64,000 nt of DNA, taken from Novosphingobium sp. G106 (GTDB taxonomy: Bacteria > Pseudomonadota > Alphaproteobacteria > Sphingomonadales > Sphingomonadaceae). The stretch's first letter is position 1. Each line of letters starts with the position of its first letter. Below the pieces are notes generated by a model. The model saw nothing but the letters and a program-made list of their open reading frames with translations. It was not told the DNA's origin and made no database searches. The translations under genes and the position numbers were made by a program. The stretch covers positions 4,464,001 to 4,528,000 of the forward strand of contig NZ_JAHOOZ010000001.1 of NCBI RefSeq assembly GCF_019075875.1. Direction: 5' to 3'. Of the stretch, positions 1 to 9,411 are shown in pieces.

Positions 1-489
1 GCCGCCGACCTCGTTGTAGGCTTGCATCATCTGTTTCATGCAGCCCCCTGTCCCGTCATTATGGCCGATCATCAGTTCATCGGGCAGGATGATGGCGAAG
101 GGCTCGTCGCCGACGATCGCCCGCGCGCACCAGATGGCGTGGCCGAGGCCCAGCGGCACTTGCTGGCGCACGGCGACAAGGTTGCCGGGCTGGATGCGCG
201 TTGGTTCCAGCGCGTCGAGCGCCTTGTCACGCTCGCGCAGCGTCGCCTCGAGCTCGAAGGCGTGGTCGAAATGCTCGACCATTGCAGTCTTGCCGCGGCC
301 AGTGACGAAGATCATCTGCTCGATCCCCGCCTCGCGCGCTTCGTCGACGGCGTACTGGATCAGCGGCCGGTCGATGATCGGCAGCATCTCCTTGGGAATC
401 GCCTTGGTGGCGGGGAGGAATCGGGTGCCGAGACCGGCGACGGGGAAAACGGCCTTGCGGACGGGTTTGCGAAGCGAATGGTCGGTCAT
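1..489 (-). CDS. galU: UTP-glucose-1-phosphate uridylyltransferase, N-terminal part
   Basis: Makes UDP-glucose from UTP and glucose-1-phosphate in the cytoplasm for exopolysaccharide and envelope sugars. The reverse strand reads MTDHSLRKPVRKAVFPVAG, then the nucleotidyltransferase signature GLGTRFLPATKAIPKEMLPI and the downstream stretch IILPDELMIG, all typical of GalU. The frame is open to the window edge, so only about 163 N-terminal residues of a protein usually near 290 are present. The gene is divergent from murA, with about 140 bp between the starts that must hold both promoters. Confidence 0.93.
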   Translation of the reverse strand, partial: MTDHSLRKPVRKAVFPVAGLGTRFLPATKAIPKEMLPIIDRPLIQYAVDEAREAGIEQMIFVTGRGKTAMVEHFDHAFELEATLRERDKALDALEPTRIQPGNLVAVRQQVPLGLGHAIWCARAIVGDEPFAIILPDELMIGHNDGTGGCMKQMMQAYNEVGG

Positions 490-629
490 GTCGGCGCGGA
501 CATAGCCCAATCGCAATTACAGTGCAGTTACATTCGGGCTCGCAGCACCGTAAAAAGGATGCGGCTCCCCTGCCATTCTATCCACCGCGGCGCGTTTGCG
601 GCCTGCCGGTTTCGCGCTAAAGCGGCCGG

Positions 630-1913
630 ATGGACAAAATCATCATCCGCGGCGGCAATCGCCTTCAGGGCACGCTGCCCGTCTCCGGCGCCAAGAACGC
701 CGCGCTCACCCTGCTGCCCTGCGCGTTGCTTACCGACGAGCCGCTGACCCTGCGCAACCTGCCGCGGCTGGCCGACATCGACGGCTTCCAGCACCTGATG
801 AACCAGTTCGGCGTCTCGACCACGATCGCCGGTTCGCGGCCCGAGGATTTCGGCCGGGTGATGACCTTGCAGGCGACGCGGATGACCAGTTCGGTCGCGC
901 CTTACGAGCTCGTTCGCAAGATGCGCGCCTCGATCCTCGTGCTCGGGCCGATGCTGGCGCGGATGGGCGAGGCGACGGTCTCGCTGCCCGGCGGCTGCGC
1001 CATCGGCAACCGGCCGATCGACCTGCACCTTAAGGTGCTCGAAGCGCTGGGCGCAACGATCGAGCTGGCGTCGGGCTATGTCCGCGCGATTGCCCCCGAC
1101 GGCGGCCTGCCGGGTGGGCGCTACTCGTTTCCCGTGGTTTCGGTCGGTGCGACCGAGAACGCGCTGATGGCCGCGGCCACGGCGCGAGGCAAATCGACGC
1201 TGCACAACGCTGCGCGCGAGCCTGAGATCGTCGACCTGTGCCAGCTGCTCGTCGACATGGGCGCCGAGATCGAGGGCATCGGCACTTCGGACCTTATCGT
1301 CCACGGCGTGCCGCGGCTCCACGGCGCGACCTACCGGGTGATGTCAGACCGAATCGAAGCCGGCTCCTATGCCTGCGCCGCGGCGATCACCGGCGGCGAG
1401 GTGCTGCTAACCAATGCCGTGATCGAGGAGATGGAGGCGACCGTCCAGGCGCTGCGCGATGCCGGCGTCCATGTCGAGCCCAAGGACGGAGGCATCCATG
1501 TCGCGGCCGACGGCCCTCTGCGGGCCGTGACGTTGTCGACCGCGCCCTATCCGGGCTTTGCGACCGACATGCAGGCGCAGCTCATGGCGCTGCTCTGCCG
1601 TGCCGAGGGTGCTTCGGTGCTGACCGAGACGATCTTCGAGAACCGTTACATGCACGTGCCCGAGCTCAACCGCATGGGCGCGCATATCGAGACCAAGGGA
1701 CGTACCGCGATCGTCCACGGCGTACCCAAGCTGACCGGCGCCGAAGTCATGGCGACCGACCTGCGCGCCTCGATGAGCCTGGTCATCGCCGGCCTTGCCG
1801 CCGAGGGCGAAACCAACGTCCACCGGCTCTATCACCTCGATCGCGGCTACGAGCGGCTCGAGGAGAAGCTCGCGCTGTTGGGCGCCGACGTGGAGCGGGT
1901 CGGCGACGATTGA
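630..1913 (+). CDS. murA: UDP-N-acetylglucosamine 1-carboxyvinyltransferase
   Basis: First committed step of peptidoglycan synthesis: transfers enolpyruvate from PEP to UDP-GlcNAc in the cytosol. The 427 aa length is the family norm. The N-terminal motif [18 protein letters not shown] carries the substrate-binding Lys/Asn, and the loop [11 protein letters not shown] holds the catalytic Cys at about residue 123, so the enzyme should be fosfomycin sensitive. Typical later motifs ([16 protein letters not shown], [15 protein letters not shown]) are present. The ATG at 630 lies directly before the conserved MDKIIIRGG start. Transcribed away from galU. Confidence 0.97.
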   Translation: MDKIIIRGGNRLQGTLPVSGAKNAALTLLPCALLTDEPLTLRNLPRLADIDGFQHLMNQFGVSTTIAGSRPEDFGRVMTLQATRMTSSVAPYELVRKMRASILVLGPMLARMGEATVSLPGGCAIGNRPIDLHLKVLEALGATIELASGYVRAIAPDGGLPGGRYSFPVVSVGATENALMAAATARGKSTLHNAAREPEIVDLCQLLVDMGAEIEGIGTSDLIVHGVPRLHGATYRVMSDRIEAGSYACAAAITGGEVLLTNAVIEEMEATVQALRDAGVHVEPKDGGIHVAADGPLRAVTLSTAPYPGFATDMQAQLMALLCRAEGASVLTETIFENRYMHVPELNRMGAHIETKGRTAIVHGVPKLTGAEVMATDLRASMSLVIAGLAAEGETNVHRLYHLDRGYERLEEKLALLGADVERVGDD

Positions 1914-1972
1914 CGTGAACCTTCGGCGCCTTCGCGTGTTATTCTGGCGAACCGTCTAGGAGACTCGGGCTC

Positions 1973-2218
1973 ATGGCTCTCTTCAAACTCGCCTTTGCTA
2001 CTGCCGCCGCTTACGGCTTATATCGCTACATGACTCGCGACCAGAAAGTGCAGCGCGCCGCTTTCGCCGATGGCGAAGCAAGCGGCGGCCCGGTCGAAGT
2101 GCGCAACGCCGGACCCGAGGGGATGCGCAGCGATCCGCCGCAGTGGGACAAGGTCGACGAAGCCAGCGACGAGAGCTTCCCGGCCAGCGATCCGCCGGCG
2201 ATTCCGCGCGCGAGCTGA
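1973..2218 (+). CDS. Small conserved hypothetical protein, acidic C-terminus
   Basis: An 81 aa protein preceded by a GGAG ribosome binding site about 10 bases before the ATG. It begins with a short hydrophobic stretch (LFKLAFATAAAYGLYRYM), possibly a single membrane anchor, then a polar middle and a C-terminal motif DEASDESFPASDPPA. That DESFPASDPPA motif recurs in small alphaproteobacterial proteins of unknown role. It follows murA by 60 bp in the same direction and may share its transcript. No function can be assigned. Confidence 0.7.
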   Translation: MALFKLAFATAAAYGLYRYMTRDQKVQRAAFADGEASGGPVEVRNAGPEGMRSDPPQWDKVDEASDESFPASDPPAIPRAS

Positions 2219-2349
2219 CCCTCTTGCCATCGCTCCCCGCGCCGGCCTAGAAGGCGGGCGCGGGGCAAGGCAACCTCCCGTTCCAGGCGTTCCCGCCCAA
2301 GCGTTGCGGCTTTGATCGCGCGGCATTCGTACCGTGCGCGGGAACGGGC

Positions 2350-3619
2350 ATGGCTGCGGCAAAACCTTCATTTTCAGAACTCCTGCGCGTTTTCGCTCAA
2401 ATCGGCTTTCTAAGCTTCGGCGGACCGGCCGGTCAGATCGCCTTGATGCAGCACGAGCTCGTCGACCGGCGCAGCTGGGTCGATCAGGGTGCGTTCCTGC
2501 GCGCGCTCAACCTCTGTCACCTGCTGCCCGGCCCCGAAGCGCAGCAGCTCGCGACCTGGATCGGCTGGCGTCTGCATGGTCTGCGCGGCGGGCTCGCGGC
2601 GGGGCTGCTGTTCGTTCTGCCCGGTGCGGCGGTCATGTTCGGGCTGTCGCTGCTCTATGCGCTGGCGACGGGGCTCGGCTGGTTCGCGGCGCTGTTCCTC
2701 GGGATCAAGGCGGCGGTGCTGGCGATCGTCGCGCAGGCGCTGATCCGCATCGGCAAGCGCGCGCTGGGCACGCCTTTCAAGGTGGGCCTGGCCGTGCTCT
2801 CGTTCCTCGCTCTGGCGCTGGTTCAGGCGCCGTTCCCGCTGGTGGTCCTCGTCGCCGCGCTGATCGGAGCCGCCGCGGGAGCGGTTCGACCCGACTGGCT
2901 GGGCGCGCACGTACACGTCGCCGAACGAGGCGCTCTGCCGAGCAAGCGCCGGCTCGTGGCCGGGACGATCGTCACGGTTGCCGTCTGGCTGGCGATCTGG
3001 GCCGCGCCGATGGGGCTGATCCTCGCGACCTTGGGCAAGGGGCATGTCCTCTGGCAGATCGGCGCCTTCTTCTCGCAGCTTGCCGTGGTGACTTTCGGCG
3101 GCGCCTATGCCGTGCTGTCCTACATGGCGCAGGCCGCGGTCGAGCAGTACCACTGGCTGGCACCGGGCGAGATGGCCGACGGGCTGGGCCTGGCCGAGAC
3201 GACGCCGGGGCCGCTGATCATGGTGACGCAGTTTGTCGGTTTCCTCGCCGCCTGGCGCGCGCCCGCGCCGTTCACGCCGCTGACCGCCGGGTTTCTCGGC
3301 GCCCTGCTTTCTCTGGATATTCGCCTTCGCGCCCTGGATGGAGCGGCTCGAGCGCGCCAAGGCGCTTCAGGCCGCCCTGGCCGCGATTACCGCGGCGATC
3401 GTCGGCGTCGTCGCCCATCTTGCCGCCTGGTTCGCGGTGCACGTGCTGTTCCTGCGGCCCGAGGCCGAGATATTCGGCCTGCCCGACGTGACCAGCCTCG
3501 ACTGGCGGGCTGCGGCGATCGGCCTCGCCGCGGCGCTGTTGCTGTTTCGCTGGAAGCGTGGGGTTATGGAAGTGCTCGCCGTCGCCGCGCTAGCCGGCCT
3601 GGTTCTCGGGCAGCTCTAG
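2350..3619 (+). pseudogene. chrA: Chromate transporter ChrA, broken by an internal deletion/frameshift
   Basis: ChrA (CHR family) exports chromate across the inner membrane. The first part (from MAAAKPSFSELLRVFAQIGFLSFGGP) reads in one frame to about 3305, including the duplicated CHR-domain signatures FGGP near residue 25 and TFGGAYAVLSYM in the second half. From about 3302 the family sequence continues in another frame (APCFLWIFAFAPWMERLE) to a stop at 3619. The helix piece normally lying between GFLGA and APCFLWIF is missing, so this is not a simple one-base slip. As written the protein is truncated and would carry a foreign tail. Convergent with, and overlapping, the ribbon-helix-helix gene. 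Confidence 0.85.
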
Positions 3620-3840
3620 CCGCGCCGCCAGCCACAGCCGGATCGCGCTGGCGAGGCCGGGCGGGGTTTCCGCGGCGATGCGCTCAGCGTCGATCCGCGC
3701 GACGAGCGCGTTGATCGGCACGCCTTCGGTCTGCGCGGCGTGCTTGAGCAGGTTCCAGAACAGCGGCTCGAGGCTGATCGAGGTCTTGTGACCGGCGATC
3801 TCGACCGAGCGTTTGACCGGGGGTGGTAGGGTGTGGTCAC
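3590..3840 (-). pseudogene. Ribbon-helix-helix domain protein, frameshifted near its start
   Basis: The reverse strand encodes VKRSVEIAGHKTSISLEP, then FWNLLKHAAQTEGVPINAL and AIRLWLAARLELPENQAG before a stop at 3590-3592. This matches the small ribbon-helix-helix family (RHH_4 type) found across alphaproteobacteria, likely a DNA-binding regulator. In this frame no usable start codon lies between the upstream stop and the conserved core. A GTG at 3840 begins VTTPYHP in a neighbouring frame, and adding one base to the G-run at 3819-3823 would join it as VTTPYHPPVKRS. The gene is therefore probably intact but mis-sequenced, or recently broken. The 3' end overlaps chrA tail to tail. Confidence 0.75.
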
Positions 3841-3968
3841 ACCCTCTGCTAGCGCACTGAGCGGCGACGGCAAAGCCGCCGCCTTGACGTCAGACGGGAT
3901 CGGAAGGCCTGATGGTCGCCGCCCCGCTGGCCGAGCCGGACCGTGCCTGCGGCACCGGCGAATAGGTT

Positions 3969-3987
3969 GCGTTCGCCGTGCGAACGC
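3969..3987. terminator. Possible hairpin downstream of phaB
   Basis: A perfect 7-bp inverted repeat (GCGTTCG and CGAACGC) with a 5-base loop lies about 20 bp beyond the phaB stop on the reverse strand. There is no clear T-run, so terminator function is only a guess. The rest of the 3841-4009 gap shows nothing recognisable. Confidence 0.3.
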
Positions 3988-4009
3988 CGGCGCTATTCGC
4001 CTCGGCCCG

Positions 4010-4732
4010 TCAGTACATATGCTGCCCACCATTGATCGACATCGTCGACCCGGTGATGAAACCCGCCTCGTCCGAAGCGAGGAAGGCCACGCCGCGCGCG
4101 ATCTCTTCGGCCTGGCCGAGGCGGCCGACGGGGATCTTGGCGACGATCTTCTCGAGCACAGGTGCGGGCACCGCGGCGACCATGTCGGTGTCGATGTAGC
4201 CCGGCGCGATCGCGTTGACCGTCACGCCGAACTTGGCGCCTTCCTGCGCCAGGGCCTTGGTGAAGCCGTGGATGCCCGATTTGGCGGCCGCATAGTTGAC
4301 CTGACCGTACTGCCCGGCCTGGCCGTTGATCGAGCCGATGTTGACGATCCGGCCCCAGCCGCGCTCGCGCATTCCAGGGAACGTGGCCTTGGCCATGTTG
4401 AAGCAGCCGCCGAGGTTGATGCGCATGACGTCGTTCCAGTCGTCGAAGCTCATCTTGTGGAGCACGCCGTCGCGGGTGACGCCGGCATTGTTCACCACCA
4501 CGTCGATCGGGCCGAAGCGCGCCTCGATGTCGACGCAGTTGTGGAAGGTGGTTTCGTGATCGCCCACGTCCCAGCGCACCGCCGGGATGCCGGTGCGATC
4601 GGTGAAGGCCTTGGCCTTTTCGGTGTTGCCGGCATAGTTCGCGACGACGGTCAGGCCCTGCTCTCGAAGCGCGAGCGATATCGCCTCGCCGATACCACGC
4701 GTTCCACCCGTCACGACAGCCACTCGCGCCAT
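4010..4732 (-). CDS. phaB: Acetoacetyl-CoA reductase (SDR family)
   Basis: NADPH-dependent reduction of acetoacetyl-CoA to (R)-3-hydroxybutyryl-CoA, the second step of polyhydroxybutyrate synthesis. The 240 aa protein starts MARVAVVTGGTRGIGEA (Rossmann TGxxxGxG), has NNAGVTRDG, and carries the catalytic Ser-Tyr-Lys in NIGSINGQAGQYGQVNYAAAKSG. The ending GFITGSTMSINGGQHMY is typical of PhaB. The ATG at 4732 was preferred to an upstream in-frame start because the family begins there and AGGGGCAGG-like purines precede it. No other PHA gene is visible nearby. Confidence 0.92.
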   Translation of the reverse strand: MARVAVVTGGTRGIGEAISLALREQGLTVVANYAGNTEKAKAFTDRTGIPAVRWDVGDHETTFHNCVDIEARFGPIDVVVNNAGVTRDGVLHKMSFDDWNDVMRINLGGCFNMAKATFPGMRERGWGRIVNIGSINGQAGQYGQVNYAAAKSGIHGFTKALAQEGAKFGVTVNAIAPGYIDTDMVAAVPAPVLEKIVAKIPVGRLGQAEEIARGVAFLASDEAGFITGSTMSINGGQHMY

Positions 4733-4873
4733 ATCCTGCCCCTTTCGATTCAGCCTTGTAAGCCTAGGAAAACTGCGCCTTTTCGCGACCGATAGCAATC
4801 GTGTTGAAGGGCGCCGCAGCACCATTCGAGCGAAATTTTGACTGTGCGATGACTTCGCGCGCGGAGAGTGCGG

Positions 4874-5623
4874 TCAGAAGCGGAACTGGGTGCCGACGTA
4901 GACGGCCTGATTGTCCTGCTTGCCGTCTGTCAGTGGGTGCAGCCGCTCACGATCCTGCTGCGAATAGCGCACGCCTGCGGTGACGTTGAGGTTGCGCGTC
5001 AGGCGATAGCTGCCGCCGACATCGACCTGATCCTCGCCGTCGCCGGCGAAAGTTCGTGGCGCACGGCCGGCGGCCTGCTTCTCGTCGACGACGATGCGCG
5101 GGCTGAGCCGGGCCGGATCGCCGGCCGACTGGCTGCTGGCCGCCAGATTGTACTTGTTGAGGTCGGGCAGGTCGAGTTTGCGGGCATCCTGGGGCGGGAC
5201 CAGGTTCTGGGCGAAATTGTGATAGCCGCGCGAGACGCCGAGGCTGAACGCGGTCGGCGCGATGCGCAGCGGCTGGGAGTCGGCAATGTCGGTGACGCGG
5301 ATGCCGCGGACCGAGATCATCTGCGGCGTGCCCGAATCGACGCGCACCGCGACCGTGACCGAGCGGTCAGGCCGGTTCGGCGTGCCCGCCGGGGTGAACG
5401 GATAGAGCGGACCCTTGGCCAGCGAACGGATCGGGATGGCGCGCGCGAGGCGCGGTGTGGTCGCGGCGGAATCGATCGCCTGCATCGATCCGGCGGGCGA
5501 CGAAGCTTTGGTAGGCTCGAAATTGGTGGCGAAAGCGAGCACGGCGCTGGGCAGCGCCAGCAGCGACACGGCGCCGGCGAGCCATAGACCGGCAGGCATG
5601 CCGTTCTTGGATCCGCTGGCCAT
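4874..5623 (-). CDS. Orphan exported or membrane-anchored protein, barrel-like C-terminus
   Basis: Not recognised. The 249 aa protein starts at 5623 behind a strong AAGGGGAG site. Residues about 10-35 form a hydrophobic segment (MPAGLWLAGAVSLLALPSAVLAFA) that fits a signal peptide or anchor. The C-terminal third has short alternating stretches (VDVGGSYRLTRNLNVTAGVRY and AVYVGTQFRF) ending in Phe, which looks like the last strands of an outer-membrane beta-barrel. The middle is proline- and arginine-rich without a known motif. It may be an outer-membrane or periplasmic protein. Flanking genes give no functional clue. Confidence 0.7.
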   Translation of the reverse strand: MASGSKNGMPAGLWLAGAVSLLALPSAVLAFATNFEPTKASSPAGSMQAIDSAATTPRLARAIPIRSLAKGPLYPFTPAGTPNRPDRSVTVAVRVDSGTPQMISVRGIRVTDIADSQPLRIAPTAFSLGVSRGYHNFAQNLVPPQDARKLDLPDLNKYNLAASSQSAGDPARLSPRIVVDEKQAAGRAPRTFAGDGEDQVDVGGSYRLTRNLNVTAGVRYSQQDRERLHPLTDGKQDNQAVYVGTQFRF

Positions 5624-5890
5624 GAAAACTCCCCTTACCGTAATTCGATTGCCCACGCGCCGGATTCGCCGGCCGCTAAAGAAGGTGCCGGAGACTCGCG
5701 CAGCTTACCTTAACACAAGCTGATTTTTCTGGACAGGATTGCTTTGTTCAGGAGGCGTTTAGCCGTCCACGCCCATGCGCCACTTGCCGCGCGGCCAGCG
5801 GCGGTTATAGAGGCTGCAGCGGCGGCGGCGATGCCGCCTTCCGCTATGGCCAGTACTTTGGCCTCTCTATCTAGGGATTTGGGAACGACG

Positions 5891-6358
5891 ATGGCTGGCA
5901 GCACTGACACCGGTCTTTTTTCTTCGCGCACGTTGGCCCGCGCCGGCGTGGTCGGACTGATGGCGCTCGCCCTGGCGGGCTGCGGCCACAAGAAGGAAGG
6001 ACTGCGGCAGGATATCGCCGCGTCGAAAATCACGACGATCGGCGTGAATTCCTACCTCTGGCGCGCGAGCCTCGACGCGCTGTCGTTCATGCCGCTGCTG
6101 CAGACCGATAGCAACGGCGGCGTCATCGTCACGGACTGGTACGCCAACCCGCAGAACCCGGGCGAGCGCGTCAAGGTCACCGTCACGATCCTCGACCAGG
6201 ACTTGCGCGCCGATGCGCTGCGCGTCGCGGCGAGCCGGCAGGTTGCGCAGGGCGGTGGCTGGGTTGATGCGCCGGTCCAGGCGGCGACCGTGCAGAAGCT
6301 CGAGGACATCATCCTCACCAAGGCCCGCGACCTGCGCCGGAACGCCATTGGCGGCTGA
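5891..6358 (+). CDS. DUF3576 family lipoprotein
   Basis: A 155 aa predicted lipoprotein. The ATG at 5891 gives a short basic N-region and a lipobox (MALALAGC), so the mature protein begins at the Cys before GHKKEG; a longer upstream frame would bury this signal. The rest (NSYLWRASLDALSFMPLLQ, GGVIVTDWYANPQNPGERVKV) matches the DUF3576 family of alphaproteobacteria, whose role is unknown. It lies 14 bp before leuS in the same direction, and DUF3576-leuS-lptE-holA is a common sphingomonad order, suggesting one transcript and an envelope role. Confidence 0.88.
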   Translation: MAGSTDTGLFSSRTLARAGVVGLMALALAGCGHKKEGLRQDIAASKITTIGVNSYLWRASLDALSFMPLLQTDSNGGVIVTDWYANPQNPGERVKVTVTILDQDLRADALRVAASRQVAQGGGWVDAPVQAATVQKLEDIILTKARDLRRNAIGG

Positions 6359-6372
6359 GGTTTTAATTTGAG

Positions 6373-8898
6373 ATGACCGAGCGTTTCGACCCGGCCGCGG
6401 CCGACCTCCGCTGGCAGCGCATCTGGGACGAGAAGCAGAGCTTCCGCGCCGACGACGCCAGCGCCAAGCCGCGCAGCTACGTGCTGGAGATGTTCCCCTA
6501 TCCTTCGGGGCGCATCCACATCGGCCACGTCCGCAACTATACGATGGGCGACGTGCTCGCCCGCTACAAGCGGATGCAGGGCTTCGAAGTGCTGCACCCG
6601 ATGGGCTGGGACGCCTTCGGCATGCCGGCGGAGAACGCCGCCATGGAAAAGGGTGTCCACCCCGGCGGCTGGACGCGCGAGAACATCGCCAACATGAAGG
6701 CGCAGCTCAAGCGCCTGGGCTTTGCGCTCGACTGGAGCCGTGAACTGGCGACCTGCGAGCCCGAATATTACGGTCACGAACAGGCGTTGTTCCTCGATCT
6801 CTATGCGGCGGGCCTCGTCTACCGCAAGGAATCGGCGGTCAACTGGGACCCGGTCGACATGACCGTGCTTGCCAACGAGCAGGTGATCGACGGGCGCGGC
6901 TGGCGCTCGGGCGCGCTGGTCGAGAAGCGCAAGCTCAGCCAGTGGTTCCTTAAGATCACCCAGTTCGCCGACGAACTGATCGAGGGTCTCGATAGCCTCG
7001 AGAACTGGCCCGAGAAGGTTCGCCTGATGCAGGAGAATTGGATCGGCAAGTCGCAAGGCCTGCGCTGCACCTTCCGCTTCGTCGACAGTGCCGACGGCAT
7101 CGAGGTCTACACGACCCGGCCCGACACGCTGTTCGGCGCGAGCTTCGTGGCGATCGCGGCGGACCACCCGCTGGCCCAGCGCCTCGCCGCCAATGCGCCC
7201 GAGCTCGCCGCTTTCATCGAGGAATGCAAGCGCGGCGGCACCACCGCGGCCGAGCTGGAGACGGCCGAGAAGCTGGGCTTCAACACCGGCCTGTCGGTCG
7301 AGCACCCGCTCAAGAAGTCCTGGCATCTGCCCGTCTATGTCGCGAATTTCGTGCTGATGGACTACGGCACGGGCGCGGTCTTCGGCTGCCCGGCGCATGA
7401 CCAGCGCGACCTCGACTTCGCGCGCAAGTACGAGCTGCCCGTGACGCGCGTCGTGGCCGAAGGCGACGAGACCGGGAGCACTTTCCACGGCAACGAGGCC
7501 TATACCGGCCCGGGCCGCATCGTGAATTCCGAATGGCTCGACGGCATGAGCGTCGACGAGGCCAAGGCTGCGGTCATCGCCAAGGCGCAGCACGATCACT
7601 GGGGCCAGGGCGAGACGCAGTACCGTCTGCGCGACTGGGGCGTCTCTCGCCAGCGCTACTGGGGCACGCCGATCCCCTTCATCCACTGCGGCACTTGCGG
7701 CATCGTTCCTGTGCCCAAGGAGCAGCTGCCGGTCGTGCTGCCCGAGGACGTCGATTTCAAGACGCCGGGCAACCCGCTGCTGCGCCACCCGACTTGGAAA
7801 GACGTCGCCTGCCCGCAGTGCAACGAGCCGGCGAGCCGCGAGACCGACACGCTCGACACCTTCGTCGACAGCTCGTGGTATTTCCTGCGCTTCGCCAGCC
7901 AGCCGGCCGACCGTCCGTTCGATCCCGAGGCGATCAAGCGCTGGCTGCCGGTCGAGCAGTACATCGGCGGCATCGAGCATGCGATCCTGCACCTGCTCTA
8001 TGCGCGCTTCTGGACGCGCGCGCTCAAGCACATCGGCCTGATCGACATCGCCGAGCCTTTCGCCAGCCTGTTCACCCAGGGCATGGTTACGCACGAGACC
8101 TATTCGCGTGTCGATCCGGGCAACGGCCAGCCGGTGTTCTTCTCGCCCGCCGAGGTCGATCGCGGCGGTGAAAGCGCGACTTTGATTGCCGATGGCGCGC
8201 CGGTCGAGATCGGCCGTGTCATCAAGATGTCGAAGTCGAAGAAGAACGTAGTCGATCCCGACGAGATCGTTGCGACTTACGGCGCCGACGCGATCCGCTG
8301 GTTCATGCTGTCCGACAGCCCGCCCGAGCGCGACCTGCCCTGGTCCGAAGCCGGCATCGAGGGCTGCGGTCGTTTCGTCCAGCGCCTCTGGCGCCTGTTC
8401 GCTCAGTACGATGCCTCGGCGCAGGGCGAGGACAAGGCTCTGGACCGCAAGCGAGACCAGACCGTCGCGGCGACAGCCGAGGACATCGAAGCGCTGTCGT
8501 TCAACAAGGCCGTCGCGCGGATCTATGAGCTGACTTCGGCAATCGAGAAGGCCGCGCCGTCGGCCAGCCGGTCGCAGGCGATCAAGACCGTGCTGCTGCT
8601 CGTCGCGCCGATGATGCCACATCTGGCCGAGGAGGCCTGGGCTTCTATCGGCGAGGGCCTGGTCGCCGAAGCCGCCTGGCCGCCGGTCGATCCGGCACTG
8701 CTGGTTGAGGACGAGGTGACCGTTGCGGTCCAGGTCAAGGGCAAGCTGCGCGACACGCTGACCGTCGCCAAGGGCACCCCGCGCGAGGAACTGGAGGCGC
8801 TTGCCCTGGCCAGCGACAAGGTCCAGCGTGCGCTCGACGGGGCGGAAGTGAAGAAAGTTATCGTCGTGCCCGACCGTCTGGTAAATCTCGTCGCGTGA
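6373..8898 (+). CDS. leuS: Leucyl-tRNA synthetase
   Basis: Charges tRNA-Leu with leucine in the cytosol. The 841 aa class I synthetase has the HIGH motif at residues 49-52 ([15 protein letters not shown]) and [12 protein letters not shown] at about 619-630. The editing (CP1) domain lies between, with the conserved [12 protein letters not shown] segment, and a zinc-type cysteine cluster ([16 protein letters not shown]) is present. Length is normal. The stop overlaps the GTG start of lptE (GTGA at 8895-8898), indicating translational coupling. Confidence 0.98.
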   Translation: MTERFDPAAADLRWQRIWDEKQSFRADDASAKPRSYVLEMFPYPSGRIHIGHVRNYTMGDVLARYKRMQGFEVLHPMGWDAFGMPAENAAMEKGVHPGGWTRENIANMKAQLKRLGFALDWSRELATCEPEYYGHEQALFLDLYAAGLVYRKESAVNWDPVDMTVLANEQVIDGRGWRSGALVEKRKLSQWFLKITQFADELIEGLDSLENWPEKVRLMQENWIGKSQGLRCTFRFVDSADGIEVYTTRPDTLFGASFVAIAADHPLAQRLAANAPELAAFIEECKRGGTTAAELETAEKLGFNTGLSVEHPLKKSWHLPVYVANFVLMDYGTGAVFGCPAHDQRDLDFARKYELPVTRVVAEGDETGSTFHGNEAYTGPGRIVNSEWLDGMSVDEAKAAVIAKAQHDHWGQGETQYRLRDWGVSRQRYWGTPIPFIHCGTCGIVPVPKEQLPVVLPEDVDFKTPGNPLLRHPTWKDVACPQCNEPASRETDTLDTFVDSSWYFLRFASQPADRPFDPEAIKRWLPVEQYIGGIEHAILHLLYARFWTRALKHIGLIDIAEPFASLFTQGMVTHETYSRVDPGNGQPVFFSPAEVDRGGESATLIADGAPVEIGRVIKMSKSKKNVVDPDEIVATYGADAIRWFMLSDSPPERDLPWSEAGIEGCGRFVQRLWRLFAQYDASAQGEDKALDRKRDQTVAATAEDIEALSFNKAVARIYELTSAIEKAAPSASRSQAIKTVLLLVAPMMPHLAEEAWASIGEGLVAEAAWPPVDPALLVEDEVTVAVQVKGKLRDTLTVAKGTPREELEALALASDKVQRALDGAEVKKVIVVPDRLVNLVA

Positions 8899-9401
8899 AG
8901 AAACTCGCCGCCCTGCTGCTCGCCGTCGCGCTGCCAATGGCTTTGGGCGGATGCGGGCTTCAGCCGCTCTATGCGGGCGGCGGCAAGGGTGCGGTAGCGC
9001 AGGGTCTCGCCACGATCGACGTCTCGCCGATCGAAGGCAAGGCCGGCTGGCTGGTGCGCAATGCCCTGGTCGACCGGCTCGGCGCGGCCGATGGCAAGAA
9101 CGGCGCGGCGCGCTATCGGCTCGACATCCGGCTCGACGACAAGCTCGAAGGCCTGGCGCTGCTGTCCGACGATACGATCGGCCGCGAACGCCGCACCTTG
9201 CGCGCGCGCTATCAGCTCGTCGATCTCAACAACGGCCAGATCGTGCTCGACGCCAGCGACGGTTCGGACGCGGGCATCGACGTGGTCTCTTCCGAATATG
9301 CGGTGATCGCCGCCGAGAACACCGCGCTCGAGAACCTCTCGAAGGACATCGCCGACCGCATCGTGACCAAGGTCGCGGTGCAGCTCCGCAAGAGCCAGTG
9401 A
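8895..9401 (+). CDS. lptE: LPS-assembly lipoprotein LptE
   Basis: Outer-membrane lipoprotein that plugs LptD and helps insert lipopolysaccharide. The 168 aa protein starts at a GTG that overlaps the leuS stop. A lipobox (MALGGC, Cys about residue 20) follows a hydrophobic signal, and the mature protein starts GLQPLYAGG, the usual LptE opening (CGLQPLY) in alphaproteobacteria. The middle contains [16 protein letters not shown] and ends in a conserved [13 protein letters not shown] helix. Followed immediately by holA, as in related genomes. Confidence 0.92.
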   Translation: MKKLAALLLAVALPMALGGCGLQPLYAGGGKGAVAQGLATIDVSPIEGKAGWLVRNALVDRLGAADGKNGAARYRLDIRLDDKLEGLALLSDDTIGRERRTLRARYQLVDLNNGQIVLDASDGSDAGIDVVSSEYAVIAAENTALENLSKDIADRIVTKVAVQLRKSQ

Positions 9402-9411
9402 TGGCGGGGGT

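Noticed and set aside
6052..8937. 961 aa open frame on the reverse strand across leuS and DUF3576
   Set aside because: Antisense shadow of leuS caused by high GC codon bias; no family motifs and arginine/histidine/aspartate-rich composition.
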